Made by a program: the position numbers and the translations under genes. Shown piece by piece: positions 16,325-27,100 of a DNA stretch of 38,036 bases; position 1 is the first letter of the stretch; the number at the start of each line of letters is the position of its first letter. A model generated the notes under the pieces. That model worked only from the letters and a program-made list of their open reading frames with translations, was not told where the DNA came from and did no database searches. Source of the DNA: Clostridia bacterium (lineage in GTDB: Bacteria > Bacillota > Clostridia > UMGS1810); NCBI GenBank assembly GCA_017416845.1, contig JAFQBA010000071.1, forward strand, positions 1 to 38,036. The letters are read 5' to 3'.

Positions 16325-16681
16325 TCATCCTCTTGTAACCAAAAATTTGTAAAAACATAAAACATGTATTTGTGTTGCATAATCAATTATTATGTTCGCC
16401 GGGTCACTGCCGGTTATCCCGCTCACATATGTATTTCCATTACATATTTCAGTTAGATATAATTTGATTTTGTTGCCGGAAATAATGTAATCGTAAATAG
16501 ACACCACACCATTTTCATCTTCAATTTTAATAGGAAATTCATCCACCCTGCTGTTAAAAGCAAATAGCTTATCATATGAGAAGGATTTTTCAAGCCGCGT
16601 ATCATCATTGGGATAATCCTCTACCAATCTCTCCACCACTATATCCGCATAACCTTCAATGTGCTGTATAACCTCAAATTT
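16325..16681 (-). pseudogene. Degraded C-terminal fragment of an unrecognised secreted or enzyme protein
   Basis: An open stretch with no ATG start runs from just after an in-frame TGA (16682-16684) to the stop at 16325. It encodes about 118 residues, with the only plausible start a GTG at 16639. It is beta-rich (FPIKIEDENGVVSIYDYI, KIKLYLTEICNGNTYVSGI, DPANIIIDYATQIHVLCFYK) and looks like the end of a larger protein. It ends 5 bp before the GH39 start, so it was probably once a full gene of the operon. I do not recognise the family. A small functional protein from the GTG is possible but less likely. Confidence 0.5.
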
Positions 16682-16743
16682 TCAGGGCTCTATAATATTT
16701 TTAGTATTCTACCGTTAATCCTGCTGTCAAATCCCCACTCTTT

Positions 16744-19356
16744 CTATTTATAAACTACGATTACCCCTCTTGATGGATCGCCCGCCTGATCATACAAATA
16801 AATTGCTGAATAATTTGTATCATCCGAATTATAGTCAATGATATCAGCGAGAGAACCATTGCGAACGATTTTTTTGCCATTTTCTTCTTTATATACGTAA
16901 ATTGTATAAAGTGTTGCCCGTATAGCTTCGATATCATTGAATCCAAGTGAAATGCCCGATGATGATAACGGTTCTTTTGTTACCCAAAGTATTCCTTCAC
17001 TTTCGTCGTAGACACTCACCTTCTTTTTGCGATATTTTGTCTGCTGTCTCAATGCGGTCTCCTCATATACAGCACCACTTTCGCGTTCATACAAAAGCTC
17101 GATATTATCAATTTCATTATCATTATCCAAGGAAAACCTTATGACATCACCAACAACAAGTTCATGATTTTCTTCATTACCGGAAACAGACTTCAGCTCA
17201 TCTAAAATTTTAGCTTCTGATACTGAATATGATACTTCGTTTCCGAGATACAATCCGTTGATTCTGTAGCTAATGTCACCATCAGGCAAAATTATGTCGG
17301 ATACTTCTTTTACAAGCATGGGCTTGTATGTCTCGGGAACAGCAACAGAACCGCCACCTTGCCCGTAAATAACCATGGCTCGTGCTTGTAAGTCATCACA
17401 TTTCACATTAAATGCATCAATAGCATAATTATACTCATGGGTAAAATACTGCCTTGTCAATATGGCGTAATCATCCTCATCTGCCAAGTCCTTTGGAATC
17501 ATAAAAATCACGGCATTATTAGCCATAGGAATAATACCGCCGAAAACAAGAGAGTATTGATTGTATTTGAGTTCAGAAATTATTTTATGACTGTCATCAT
17601 AACCTGCATACATTTTTTTCAGACCGTCTGTATTGTTGTCTGCATGTACAGTTTCTAATTCAGACACCATTGAGCCGCTTTTAAAAAAGCGGACAAGTTG
17701 AGCTTTCACTTCAGATTCGCCATTAAGGAGAGCAGTGTAGACGTGTTCCGATTTCATGGCTTCACCATTGTACTTGAGCTTATCTTTGAAGGACAAAATC
17801 TCCATTTCGCCCTTGTCGGTGAACAATTTAATTTCTATGCTATCATCAAGACCATTGCCTTTTCTTGCCGCAACAAGATATGCATAGCGACATCTTTCTT
17901 CCTCTTTTCTTATGCAAGAAACGTTTCCGTATATATCAAGTGTTACCGAAACATCATCACCTACCGAAAACGAAGATATATAATTTTTGAATGCATTAGA
18001 AACATTGAAACTTACACCGCAAATCACAATATACGGATTATTTTCGGCAAGAGACATTTCTTCTATTGTGCCGTAAAGTTCACTGTTGGAATAATAGATT
18101 TTGGCATTATAGCCATCTTTTGAAGCAATTATGGATAATACGTCATATTCATCAAGTGATTCTATGGGGAGTGAATTGCCAAATTCGTCAATTATTTCAT
18201 AGCTTTTATAACTGGCAAAGTTATACTTCTTTCCCGTATATTTATCCGTAACTATTTCCTTGTCAGCATTTACTGTATCAATAACAACATCTTCAACAGC
18301 TCTTATCATTACTATGTCAAATCTGCCGTTCCCGGTGTTATCAATCAGCCTTATACTACCAAGCTGAGGAATATATTCATCATCTGTGAGATTGGCGCAA
18401 ACTCTGCCGTTATAAGAGACTTCATAAATATTATCAAGTTTTGCCGACTTTTCGGTATTTCCATCAAAATATGTATAAACACCATCTTCAAAAGAATCAA
18501 TTTGTCCGGCGTTAAGTTCCAGAATTTTCTCTGTATCTTCGCCCTGTTCTACTTCTATTATATAATCCTCGGCATCCACATAATAGTATATGCATCTGCC
18601 GACATATTCATCGGAAATATCTGTTTTTGTTCTGAATATTTTGTTATCAATCAGTACACTGTCAGACTTGAGCAAAACATCTTCAAGTTGTATGTTTTTG
18701 TTAGCACGAAGCTGTCCCTCATATTTTTTTATGCCGTAATAAAGCGACAGCACTGTATCTTCACCGGAATTTTCATATGTAATCCCGTTATTACCGATAG
18801 TTACAGGCATAGCAAGCGATGTATCTACTGCGTTTTTAATAAGGTGAATACAATCTGCCATTTTGAGGTAATCACGGCTTGTATTAACACCTTTGAAAAG
18901 CTTCATATCATTTGCGACCTGAAGATAACCTAAAGGGTATCCACCCTTATGCTCTGCGGCAATTTCATAGCCTAATGTTCTCACAAGCATTGTCGCCGCC
19001 TGAGCAGTTGTGATGGCTGTGTCAGGATAAAAAAGTCCGTCACTGCTTCCGTTTATTATTTTTACATCAAGCGCCCGATTAATATATTTATAATATTTGT
19101 GACTTTCGGGTACATCAGTAAATTTCGTTTCAACTTCAAGGTCGCCGATATTTAAAAGTTCTACACAAATGGCAACAAATTCTGCCCTTGTTATATTTCT
19201 TGAAGGAGAAAAATCCTCTATTAAGTTATCCGGCAATAATCCCAGGTCATCCATTACTGACATTTTACCTTTATATTCATCTGCCGCATCTACTGTATTA
19301 AACGACAGAAAACAGACGCATAGCAGTAACAATAAGCTAACTGTTCTCTTAATCAT
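16744..19356 (-). CDS. Secreted SLH-domain surface protein (870 residues)
   Basis: A signal peptide (KRT, then SLLLLLCVCFLSF) ends near the A-D-A boundary at residue 25. Two to three S-layer-homology repeats follow at about 30-180 (SPSRNITRAEFVAICVEL; FTDVPESHKYYKYINRALD; LFYPDTAITTAQAATMLVRTL). The remaining 680 or so residues are a repetitive beta-rich ectodomain with no family I can name. SLH repeats bind pyruvylated secondary wall polymer, so the protein is displayed on the wall. The ATG at 19356 overlaps the upstream SLH gene by 8 bp, with AAAGGTGA upstream, suggesting coupled synthesis. Its large ectodomain may bind polysaccharide or partner enzymes. Confidence 0.85.
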   Translation of the reverse strand: MIKRTVSLLLLLCVCFLSFNTVDAADEYKGKMSVMDDLGLLPDNLIEDFSPSRNITRAEFVAICVELLNIGDLEVETKFTDVPESHKYYKYINRALDVKIINGSSDGLFYPDTAITTAQAATMLVRTLGYEIAAEHKGGYPLGYLQVANDMKLFKGVNTSRDYLKMADCIHLIKNAVDTSLAMPVTIGNNGITYENSGEDTVLSLYYGIKKYEGQLRANKNIQLEDVLLKSDSVLIDNKIFRTKTDISDEYVGRCIYYYVDAEDYIIEVEQGEDTEKILELNAGQIDSFEDGVYTYFDGNTEKSAKLDNIYEVSYNGRVCANLTDDEYIPQLGSIRLIDNTGNGRFDIVMIRAVEDVVIDTVNADKEIVTDKYTGKKYNFASYKSYEIIDEFGNSLPIESLDEYDVLSIIASKDGYNAKIYYSNSELYGTIEEMSLAENNPYIVICGVSFNVSNAFKNYISSFSVGDDVSVTLDIYGNVSCIRKEEERCRYAYLVAARKGNGLDDSIEIKLFTDKGEMEILSFKDKLKYNGEAMKSEHVYTALLNGESEVKAQLVRFFKSGSMVSELETVHADNNTDGLKKMYAGYDDSHKIISELKYNQYSLVFGGIIPMANNAVIFMIPKDLADEDDYAILTRQYFTHEYNYAIDAFNVKCDDLQARAMVIYGQGGGSVAVPETYKPMLVKEVSDIILPDGDISYRINGLYLGNEVSYSVSEAKILDELKSVSGNEENHELVVGDVIRFSLDNDNEIDNIELLYERESGAVYEETALRQQTKYRKKKVSVYDESEGILWVTKEPLSSSGISLGFNDIEAIRATLYTIYVYKEENGKKIVRNGSLADIIDYNSDDTNYSAIYLYDQAGDPSRGVIVVYK

Positions 19357-21097
19357 CAGATTCACCTTTCATGATTTCGTATATTACTTTTGCCGCTTCG
19401 GCTCTTGTCGTATTGTCCTTTGGGAAAAAGAGATTATCACCCTTGCCGTGTACTATGTCATTTTCCGAAAGAACTGCAACAGCATTCTTTGCATAATCGG
19501 AAATATCATTATCATCAAAGGCATATCCGTCCGAGCTTATTTCACTGTTGCCAAACACATTATACAACATGAGTGCCATATCCTGCCTTGTGATATATTT
19601 CCCAACACCAAACACTCCACCGCCAATGCCCGAAACGAATCCATTTTCAAATGCTGTAAAAATGTATGGAGAATACCAAGTATCCGTTGAAACATCGTCG
19701 AAACTTTCTCCATACCAAAGTTCAACACCGGACGCTAATATCAGCATTTTACAAAACTCTTCTCTCGTGATAAACCTATCAGGATAGAACATATTGTTGT
19801 CGTCGCCGTTAACTATTGAATTTGCCCACAAATATTCTATTGCCTCATATCCCCAAAAGCTTTCCGAAACATCTTTAAAATGTGTAGCATCAGTCCGCGG
19901 GTTATCATCTGTGTTTTCGGATGCTTGGTTGTTTGTGTTTTCAAGGTCGTTTTTATTTTCGGTGCTGTTTGTGTCATCAGGTAAAATCGGAGAGTATGTA
20001 TAACCTCCCCCACCGCCACCCGATGGCTTTTTTGCAGGTTTTGAGTTATTGCTGTTTTCTTTTGTTGCATCTTTAACAGCTTTTTCAAATGCTTTCACAA
20101 TTTCGTCTATACTTTCAAAATTTTTCCCGCAAAGCTTGGAGTTAACCACACTTTTAGCGTTGAGCGAGTTATATTTAGAAAGAGAAATATCCATATAATC
20201 TTTTGTCAAATTTAATAAAGAATTTATTTTTCCTGTATTTCTGCATGAATTAAAGGCTGACAAAATAACAGAATCCGAAAATGTTTTATATAGACTATCC
20301 ATAGTATCATATGGTGCATTCTTCATTAGATTCTCTGCAACAAGTTTTTGAGAGTCTTCTTCAAGCTCAGTTTCATATAAATAGTATTCATTTAATTCTT
20401 CAATCGCTGTGTCGGTGATATATTCATTTAAATATGCAAAAGCAATCTCAGCATCATCGCACTCCGAAAGCAAATGCGATAATGTAAAAACCGAAAAGCT
20501 ACGCATAAACCCGTCTATGTCTGCATAAGGAACAAAAGAATATATCAAAGAGGATATTTTTTGCTTAGCACTGTCTGGAAACAAAACATAATCATCTTTT
20601 TTTACATCAAAAAACTCAATGTTATCGTCAATCACTGTTTTTAATTCAATATAATCTGCAACATTGTTAACATCTTCAAGTATTTCGTTATTTTTATTTG
20701 GTGAAATATATATAATCTTATTTTGCCACAAATAAGGATCCCCCTCGGTGCCCGCCCATTTGATTCTGATACTGTAGCTGCCGGAGAGTTCCGGATTAAG
20801 AGCAAAATTCAGTTTGTAGTTTCCGAAAGCATCTGTCATAGTGCCGCCAATCCACGCAATGTATGGAAGCAAGTCTTCGTATGATTTATCTTCAATGTCG
20901 GATTCATCTGTTTTTGGAGTTAAAACTTCTGCAAATACAAGAGTGCTTGCTTCGATATCCGGTATTTGACCGCTTATTTCCACATTTGCCAATTCATCTG
21001 CTGTTGCATTATCTATCGGTGCACAATAAACATTCCCTGCAGACATAATTATAAGAAGCCCCGTCAGTGAAGCAATAATCTTGTGAATAAATTTCAT
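19349..21097 (-). CDS. Secreted protein with C-terminal triple SLH anchor
   Basis: A protein of 582 residues. There is an N-terminal signal peptide (KFIHKIIASLTGLLIIMSAG), then a carboxypeptidase-regulatory-like beta domain at about 35-130 (ISGQIPD; AFGNYKLNFAL). A helical middle of about 200 residues follows, then a linker with a run of six Gly followed by an Asn/Thr/Glu-rich stretch (about 355-400). Three SLH repeats close the protein from about 402 to the end (FKDVSESFWGYEAIEYL; FDDVSTDTWYSPYIFTAF; FDDNDISDYAKNAVAVL). The anchor sits at the opposite end from that of the next gene product. The start at 21097 is preceded by AAAGG at a long spacing. It is probably a wall-attached accessory protein of the degradation system. 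Confidence 0.85.
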   Translation of the reverse strand: MKFIHKIIASLTGLLIIMSAGNVYCAPIDNATADELANVEISGQIPDIEASTLVFAEVLTPKTDESDIEDKSYEDLLPYIAWIGGTMTDAFGNYKLNFALNPELSGSYSIRIKWAGTEGDPYLWQNKIIYISPNKNNEILEDVNNVADYIELKTVIDDNIEFFDVKKDDYVLFPDSAKQKISSLIYSFVPYADIDGFMRSFSVFTLSHLLSECDDAEIAFAYLNEYITDTAIEELNEYYLYETELEEDSQKLVAENLMKNAPYDTMDSLYKTFSDSVILSAFNSCRNTGKINSLLNLTKDYMDISLSKYNSLNAKSVVNSKLCGKNFESIDEIVKAFEKAVKDATKENSNNSKPAKKPSGGGGGGYTYSPILPDDTNSTENKNDLENTNNQASENTDDNPRTDATHFKDVSESFWGYEAIEYLWANSIVNGDDNNMFYPDRFITREEFCKMLILASGVELWYGESFDDVSTDTWYSPYIFTAFENGFVSGIGGGVFGVGKYITRQDMALMLYNVFGNSEISSDGYAFDDNDISDYAKNAVAVLSENDIVHGKGDNLFFPKDNTTRAEAAKVIYEIMKGESDD

Positions 21098-21165
21098 AAC
21101 GTCAGCGCCTTTCGTGAATGCAGACAGCAAATGTCATATGCTGTCTGCACCGGATAAATTATTTA

Positions 21166-23028
21166 TCATTCTCTGCCAACTACAATAGGACCGTCAGCAG
21201 GACACAAATTTTTGCAATTCCAAAGAAATGCCTTGACAGTTGTGTCCGTTGATTCTACTTCAATTTTTGCCTCATATGATGCACTTATGTTTTTTGCTTT
21301 AATGTCTGTCACTTTTACTGCAGTTAATTCATCATCGTTATACGCAGCCACAACAAGCATAAGGTCATCTGCACTTTTTCCATAAACACTTGCTGCGATT
21401 TCTCCTGCCTGCATTGGCAAAGCAATAGGTTTCAGATTTAGAGAGTCCATGATACGATCTTTGGATGTATATGAGAATGAACCTGTCACGCTTGCTCCAA
21501 AGACATCACAAAGAGTATATTCCACATTGTTGACGGTGCCGTCTGCCGAGTTGTCGGAAACGAACGCAGTATTACCATCAAGCAGCAAACTCGAAGCGGT
21601 TCCATTTACTGTTACTGAACTTGCTGTGGGATTTATTGCATGATTCGAAACAAGTCTTGCAAAGCCCCTGAGCGCATCCTTACCGCTATCGGGAACAAAA
21701 GGTTTTTCAAGAGATTTGTATTCATAGAAGCGAAGGTTGTCTATCCAATATTCTCCCTTTTTATCTTTAGAAATTTTAAAATTTACATTGTGAATGCAAT
21801 TACGCTGGATTCCTCCTTCGCTTTCATCTACTATATAATTTGCAATTAGCTTGGTTCCGTCTGTAATAGCAATTTTAACCTTTTGCTCAGTCTTATCTAT
21901 CATAGTTGTAACTCTATAGCTCTTACCGGGTTCGTAAGTTTCAGCTTGTCTGACACCCTTCAAATAAAATGAACCATTATCACTAAATGAAAGGTATGTG
22001 GTTTCATAAGAACTGGAGTTTGCGTTTCGAATTCCAATTTCAATAGCTGATTTAACCACCGGATGAACATCCACTTCAAATACAGCTTTTGTAGTTTTAT
22101 CTTTGTCCGACACATTACCTGTGTATGCTGTACTACCACTGCCAAGAATCAAATTAACACCTGAAGTTTGTCCTTCACTAACCGAAACATACATCACCTT
22201 GTTTCCATCTATATCTCTAATTTCAGCTTTATCGGCCTTTGTCGGAAGTGTCCACTTGGAATTTGAGCCATCTTCAAAATCATGTACAACAAGCCCTTCA
22301 TTTACAAAAAAAGAACCTTCGCCCACAACAATGTTATCCAGACAACCTTTTATGTTCTGCCCGTTAAAAACAAGCTCACGTACATCGGCAGTGTTCGAAT
22401 GAGCAGCTCCAGAGTTCCATGCGGTAGCAGTGTATGTCCCGTCACCACAGGCACTAAAGCCTTCTCCGGTAACCTGACAACTCACATATCCTGCGCCATT
22501 TTGACAGCTGTTATTTCCTGATGTTATTGTCTGAGATATTCTCAATTCATAGTGATACCATTTGCCAAGCTCCACATTGCCTACTTCTGTGCCGCCGGCT
22601 TTGACAAGGCCATTGTTTGCTGCATCAACAGAAAATAAATTTTGGGTTACATTTCCAAACCTGAGCTGTAGGTAGCTGTATTTTTCATTTTTGTTGTCGT
22701 CAATACGCAGGTCAAAATCAAGCGTTAGTGTTGGCTTCCATTTTTTGGTAGAGCCATCCACATAATAATTGTTCAATTCAACGAAAGCATTCTGCGTTGT
22801 GGTAATATCAAATTCGCCATATTTGTTTCCGTCATTTTGAGCACATTTAACAAATGAGCTGATGTAATTTGCGTGTGTATATGTATCTCCCACAGTACCA
22901 TTTTCAAAATCTATAGTGTAAGGGAAAGTGGTCGTGGATGTAAAATTAGCATAATACGCCGACACCGGTGTACAAAAAGCTGCTATGCATATAACCAAAG
23001 AAATAAACAAACTTAAAATTTTCTTCAT
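21166..23028 (-). CDS. Secreted LamG-like accessory protein (620 residues)
   Basis: A signal peptide (MKKILSLFISLVICIAAF) is followed by two concanavalin/LamG-like jelly-roll domains. Domain A (about 30-230) starts FPYTIDFENG and has the pair NSCQNGAGYVSCQVTGEG. Domain B (about 240-440) starts LVVHDFEDGSNSKWTLP. A beta-sandwich tail ends the protein, of the kind seen at the ends of many clostridial secreted enzymes (VKAFLWNCKNLCPADG). No catalytic residues were recognised, so a carbohydrate-binding role is likely. Domain A is clearly related to the product of the adjacent upstream gene. Confidence 0.78.
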   Translation of the reverse strand: MKKILSLFISLVICIAAFCTPVSAYYANFTSTTTFPYTIDFENGTVGDTYTHANYISSFVKCAQNDGNKYGEFDITTTQNAFVELNNYYVDGSTKKWKPTLTLDFDLRIDDNKNEKYSYLQLRFGNVTQNLFSVDAANNGLVKAGGTEVGNVELGKWYHYELRISQTITSGNNSCQNGAGYVSCQVTGEGFSACGDGTYTATAWNSGAAHSNTADVRELVFNGQNIKGCLDNIVVGEGSFFVNEGLVVHDFEDGSNSKWTLPTKADKAEIRDIDGNKVMYVSVSEGQTSGVNLILGSGSTAYTGNVSDKDKTTKAVFEVDVHPVVKSAIEIGIRNANSSSYETTYLSFSDNGSFYLKGVRQAETYEPGKSYRVTTMIDKTEQKVKIAITDGTKLIANYIVDESEGGIQRNCIHNVNFKISKDKKGEYWIDNLRFYEYKSLEKPFVPDSGKDALRGFARLVSNHAINPTASSVTVNGTASSLLLDGNTAFVSDNSADGTVNNVEYTLCDVFGASVTGSFSYTSKDRIMDSLNLKPIALPMQAGEIAASVYGKSADDLMLVVAAYNDDELTAVKVTDIKAKNISASYEAKIEVESTDTTVKAFLWNCKNLCPADGPIVVGRE

Positions 23029-23107
23029 ATCTTTATCAATCCTTTCAAAATAAATCGATTTAATATCTACTCAACCAAATACTGACTAAATTATTATTTA
23101 TCATCAT

Positions 23108-24133
23108 TCACTCTACATCTGTAGTGTATGTTGCAGGATCCCACGTAACGACCGGAGTTATGATTCTTTCAGGTCTCAAAACATTCATCGATTTTAACCC
23201 ATCAAGATAGAAAATACGTATTTCCTCATTATCTCCGGTGATTGCGGGCATTTCAAATGTTACATTGAAATATCCGTCATTTACTTCGCACTGCTTGCAT
23301 AAAGCAGAAAGAAGGCGATTTGTAATCTTATCAAATCTTGCAGCAACCACCGCTAAACTACCATCACTTCCGGCTTCAATGTCGTAGTCTGCAGAGATTT
23401 TGTCATCATTTAATTTAAGCTTGACAAAATCATCTAAGGAAAAAGCGGTTCCGGTATTTAGCGTGAGGTTGTCAAAGCAAACATCAGAATTAATCACCTT
23501 GACAACAAGCTGGCTTACATGTGCTCCTTTGGTTGAACAAAGCATAACTCCCTCTCCATAGACATAATAACCTTCGCCCGAAACTGTACATTTCATGTAT
23601 GCATTCTGTCCTTCACAGCTGTTTGTAGCACCCGGCTTTATGGTCTGGTTTATATGCACGGTCATATGATACATTTTATTTTCTTCAATCTTTCCTATTG
23701 TTGTACTGCCTGCCAATACATCTCCATTGCTCTTAATGGTTATGAGATTGTTCGTGCTGTTTCCGAGACGAATAACCATGCCCCCCGAGTTACGGAGCAT
23801 AATAAAATCGAAATTAAAAATCAGCTTCCCGTTATAAGCAGAAGAACTTCCAATCTGATTTTGAAGAGCAAATGCTTCTCTTTCTGAAGTACCCGTATGC
23901 GATATAAATCCATAGCTGTTGTATTCGTCATTGCCACATATAAGATTGCTTCGGGTGAGATTTGCACTGTAGTTTTTATCATATGTATTTTCAAGTTCAC
24001 CATTCTCAAAATCAATTGTATATGGGTATGTTGCAGCAATAACATTGACAAATACCAACATGGTGCAAAGTAGGGTCAGCAGCAAAAACAAGCTTATTTT
24101 TTCCTTATAAAATTTAACACGTTCGCATAACAT
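23108..24133 (-). CDS. Secreted LamG-like accessory protein (341 residues), paralogue of the downstream gene product
   Basis: A signal sequence (KISLFLLLTLLCTMLVFV) precedes a jelly-roll domain. It shares several motifs with domain A of the next gene product: YPYTIDFENG, the Cys pair in NSCEGQNAYMKCTVSGEG, and an ending like VCFDNLTLNTGTAF. The tail has the clostridial surface-enzyme form (EEIRIFYLDGLKSMNVL). Its N-terminus is fixed at 24133 by GGAGG 9 bases upstream; longer starts overlap the lyase gene without a ribosome binding site. It is probably a binding protein helping the heparinase-type lyase at the cell surface. Confidence 0.77.
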   Translation of the reverse strand: MLCERVKFYKEKISLFLLLTLLCTMLVFVNVIAATYPYTIDFENGELENTYDKNYSANLTRSNLICGNDEYNSYGFISHTGTSEREAFALQNQIGSSSAYNGKLIFNFDFIMLRNSGGMVIRLGNSTNNLITIKSNGDVLAGSTTIGKIEENKMYHMTVHINQTIKPGATNSCEGQNAYMKCTVSGEGYYVYGEGVMLCSTKGAHVSQLVVKVINSDVCFDNLTLNTGTAFSLDDFVKLKLNDDKISADYDIEAGSDGSLAVVAARFDKITNRLLSALCKQCEVNDGYFNVTFEMPAITGDNEEIRIFYLDGLKSMNVLRPERIITPVVTWDPATYTTDVE

Positions 24134-24152
24134 ATCTTCACACCTCCTCTCA

Positions 24153-27100
24153 TCAATTCTTCCCGTATGCATTAAACTCAAGTATTGAATTCCATTTACC
24201 TGATGTTGTACCCTTACAAAGGAGTTTTATATAGCGAGCATATACATTGCCCACATCAAATATTTCTTCCTCAACAGCTTTGCCGGATGAGGTTCCGACA
24301 TATACTTTTTCATAGTCAACACCATTTTCGGAAACATATATTTCAAAGCTTTGCTTTCTTCCGTCTACTGATGCTCCCTGCCATACTGCAATTCCTATTT
24401 CAGATATATTCTTCACGCTTCCGAGGTCATAAATAATATCACATTCTTCGCCTTCTGCCGACCACCTTGTTTCAAGATTGCCGTCAATTGAATTTTCCGG
24501 TGAATTTTCGGGTTGCGGCACATAATCGGAGTGTACTTTCTTAACAGGATGCATTATCAGACCATTAGATGCCATTGAAAAAATGGGCAGCTTAAATTCT
24601 ATTGTATAGTATGTGGTTTCTCTGCCGTTATCCACAGATATCACTGCATAGCCCGGAATGCTTTCGGGCATTATTATATTTGTTTTATGTTCGCTGTCGC
24701 ATTCAATTGCCGGAATAAGTGATTTGTCATTTACTACAACAGTGTAACCCATGGTATCCTTGTTAAATCCTGCTATGGTTTTACCGTCCAGCCTGATATC
24801 AGAAGCTGTCGGAACAGCGAAAAATTCTTCTTCGGCTTCAAGCTTCCATTCATCAATACCCGAAACCGTCGGTGTTATTACATCCTGCGGTTTTTGATTT
24901 TTTGTCAAGAAAGTAAAATACATACTTACATCCATATCACCTTGGGCTGTAAAGTTTAAAGAGAGCTTTTTAACACCGGTATTGGGATTCTGTCCGGCTT
25001 TGCTTGGCGACTGAGGGAACGGAACGGCATCTCTGACTGTAAACACACCGTCCACATCGGACAAAAGCTTTACATACAAATCTCTGTATGTACCCTTTAA
25101 TATAGCGGCTTTTCCGTCTTCAATTATTTCAATATCATTCTTCGTATGAGCAAACCACCATGCATCAGTTGGTTTTTCCGATTTGATTTCATCTCTCAAA
25201 ATAACGGATTTTCTACTGTCAACAAGTTTTATTCCGCGCTTCACACTTTCCACAAAGGGGCTATATACATCTGTCAAATCAGTAACCGCTATCACACTTG
25301 ATGAATTATATTCAAACCTGTCAATTGTTGAAACACCGTCATGATTCTGATCCCACTCCTCACCGGGATTGAAAACCAAAACATTGTGACCTTCTGCCCT
25401 GTTGCGATACAAATCACGTGAAGATTGTCCAAGAGAATAGTCTTCTTTTCCAAGGTCAAGAAAAAATCTTTCACCATATCCGTCAAGTATAAACTGCCCT
25501 GCATCATTCTGCCCATGAGTAACATGTACTTTTCCGGCATGTAATCCGGCAAACACGCTGTTTGTAAAATTCCAATCCGAACGCATGGTGGCAACCTCTG
25601 TACCTCTGTAATAAAAATCTTTAGGTAATGAATTGCCATCTTCAACATAACTAATCATTTCCGGGTTTAAGAAAAATAAATCAAGTGCTTGAGTTGACTG
25701 TTTGCCTTGCTCAACACCTTTATATTTAAGCATAAACAACTCTGAGTCATCAAAAACATCACTTAAGAAATATGCGTGCCTTGAACCACCTTTACTTTCC
25801 GCGCTATCGTGAAAATTAAACACATTTCCATTGCTACCCTGCATGGCAAATCCGAAATATCCCGTTTCTCTTATTCCAGGAGCATCCATGTAGCCATAGG
25901 TATCTCCGCATGCACTTAAAAGTGCTGACATAGTACGCACAAAATAATTTAAGCTGTAACTCCAATAGTCAGTACCTTCATACCATGCACCGTCAGGTCC
26001 GAACATAACAGGACTTTTTTTAAGTCTTTCCATGCCTTTGTCAAGGATTTCAATACACGCATCTTTAAGCTCGGGAACATCACAGAATGTAAGAGCTGCA
26101 ATAATCGCACTACCGCAACATACAAAATTCCAGTTGTTTGGCGTTTGAGCCTGAGCCCATTTATATGAGCGGCTTAGTCCGGGACTATTGTTCAAATCAT
26201 CCAATACATGTTTTAATCCTTTTTCATAAATTGCATTTTCAACAGTTTTTTTCTGTTGCTCATCGAGATAATCATAGAGCCAGTCATATGCCTCTGCCAT
26301 GCCGCACATTATTGTGGCAGTGTCGAGAAAATGGTACGGATTCCAATCAGGGAATTTGCAAACACTTTCAAGTTCTTCCCAGCACCTTTCGGCATATCTT
26401 TCATCGCCGGTAAATATATATGCCATACCAAGAGTTTCAAACCGCGACATAATAACATCACAATCGTACGTTTCATAAAGACTTACGGGAGCGTTAAGCA
26501 GAACATCTGCAGACCTTTTTAGTTCTGACAAAGTATTACTCATTTGTTCATTAGTATTGATAAAACTACTTATATCCTCAATTTTTTGAGAGTTGCCATG
26601 AATACGAGGGTGTCCGCCTATACCAAATCTGTTTTCAACTGTTTTCGCAATTACCATGCCACTTGGATTTTCATAAATCAGATTCATAACCGTCATCCAA
26701 TATGCTCCGGTGTCGTCTATTAGATTAAAGAAATTTTCTCTATCGGCTATTACAATCAGACCTTTGTCATATGTAACTTTTTTGTCAAAAGCTTCGGCTA
26801 TGGCTCTCAACGGAAGAAACACCCTGTCATTTTCAATACTTGCCGACATATCGATTATATGTTTTTCACCGTTTATCTCAATATGGCTCTCACCAACGGG
26901 AACAACTATCGATGTATCATCTCGATCGATATATACCATTTTTTTGTCTTCATCATATTCAACCTCCGCATCAAATGCTTCGCTGACTGCTCTAACAGGA
27001 ATGAAGCTTCTACCATCCTTCACATAGACTTTTACGTCAGTGTTTGATGCATCGATAAGCTTTTGGGTGCCATCTACAAGCATCTTATTCTTTCCCGTGA

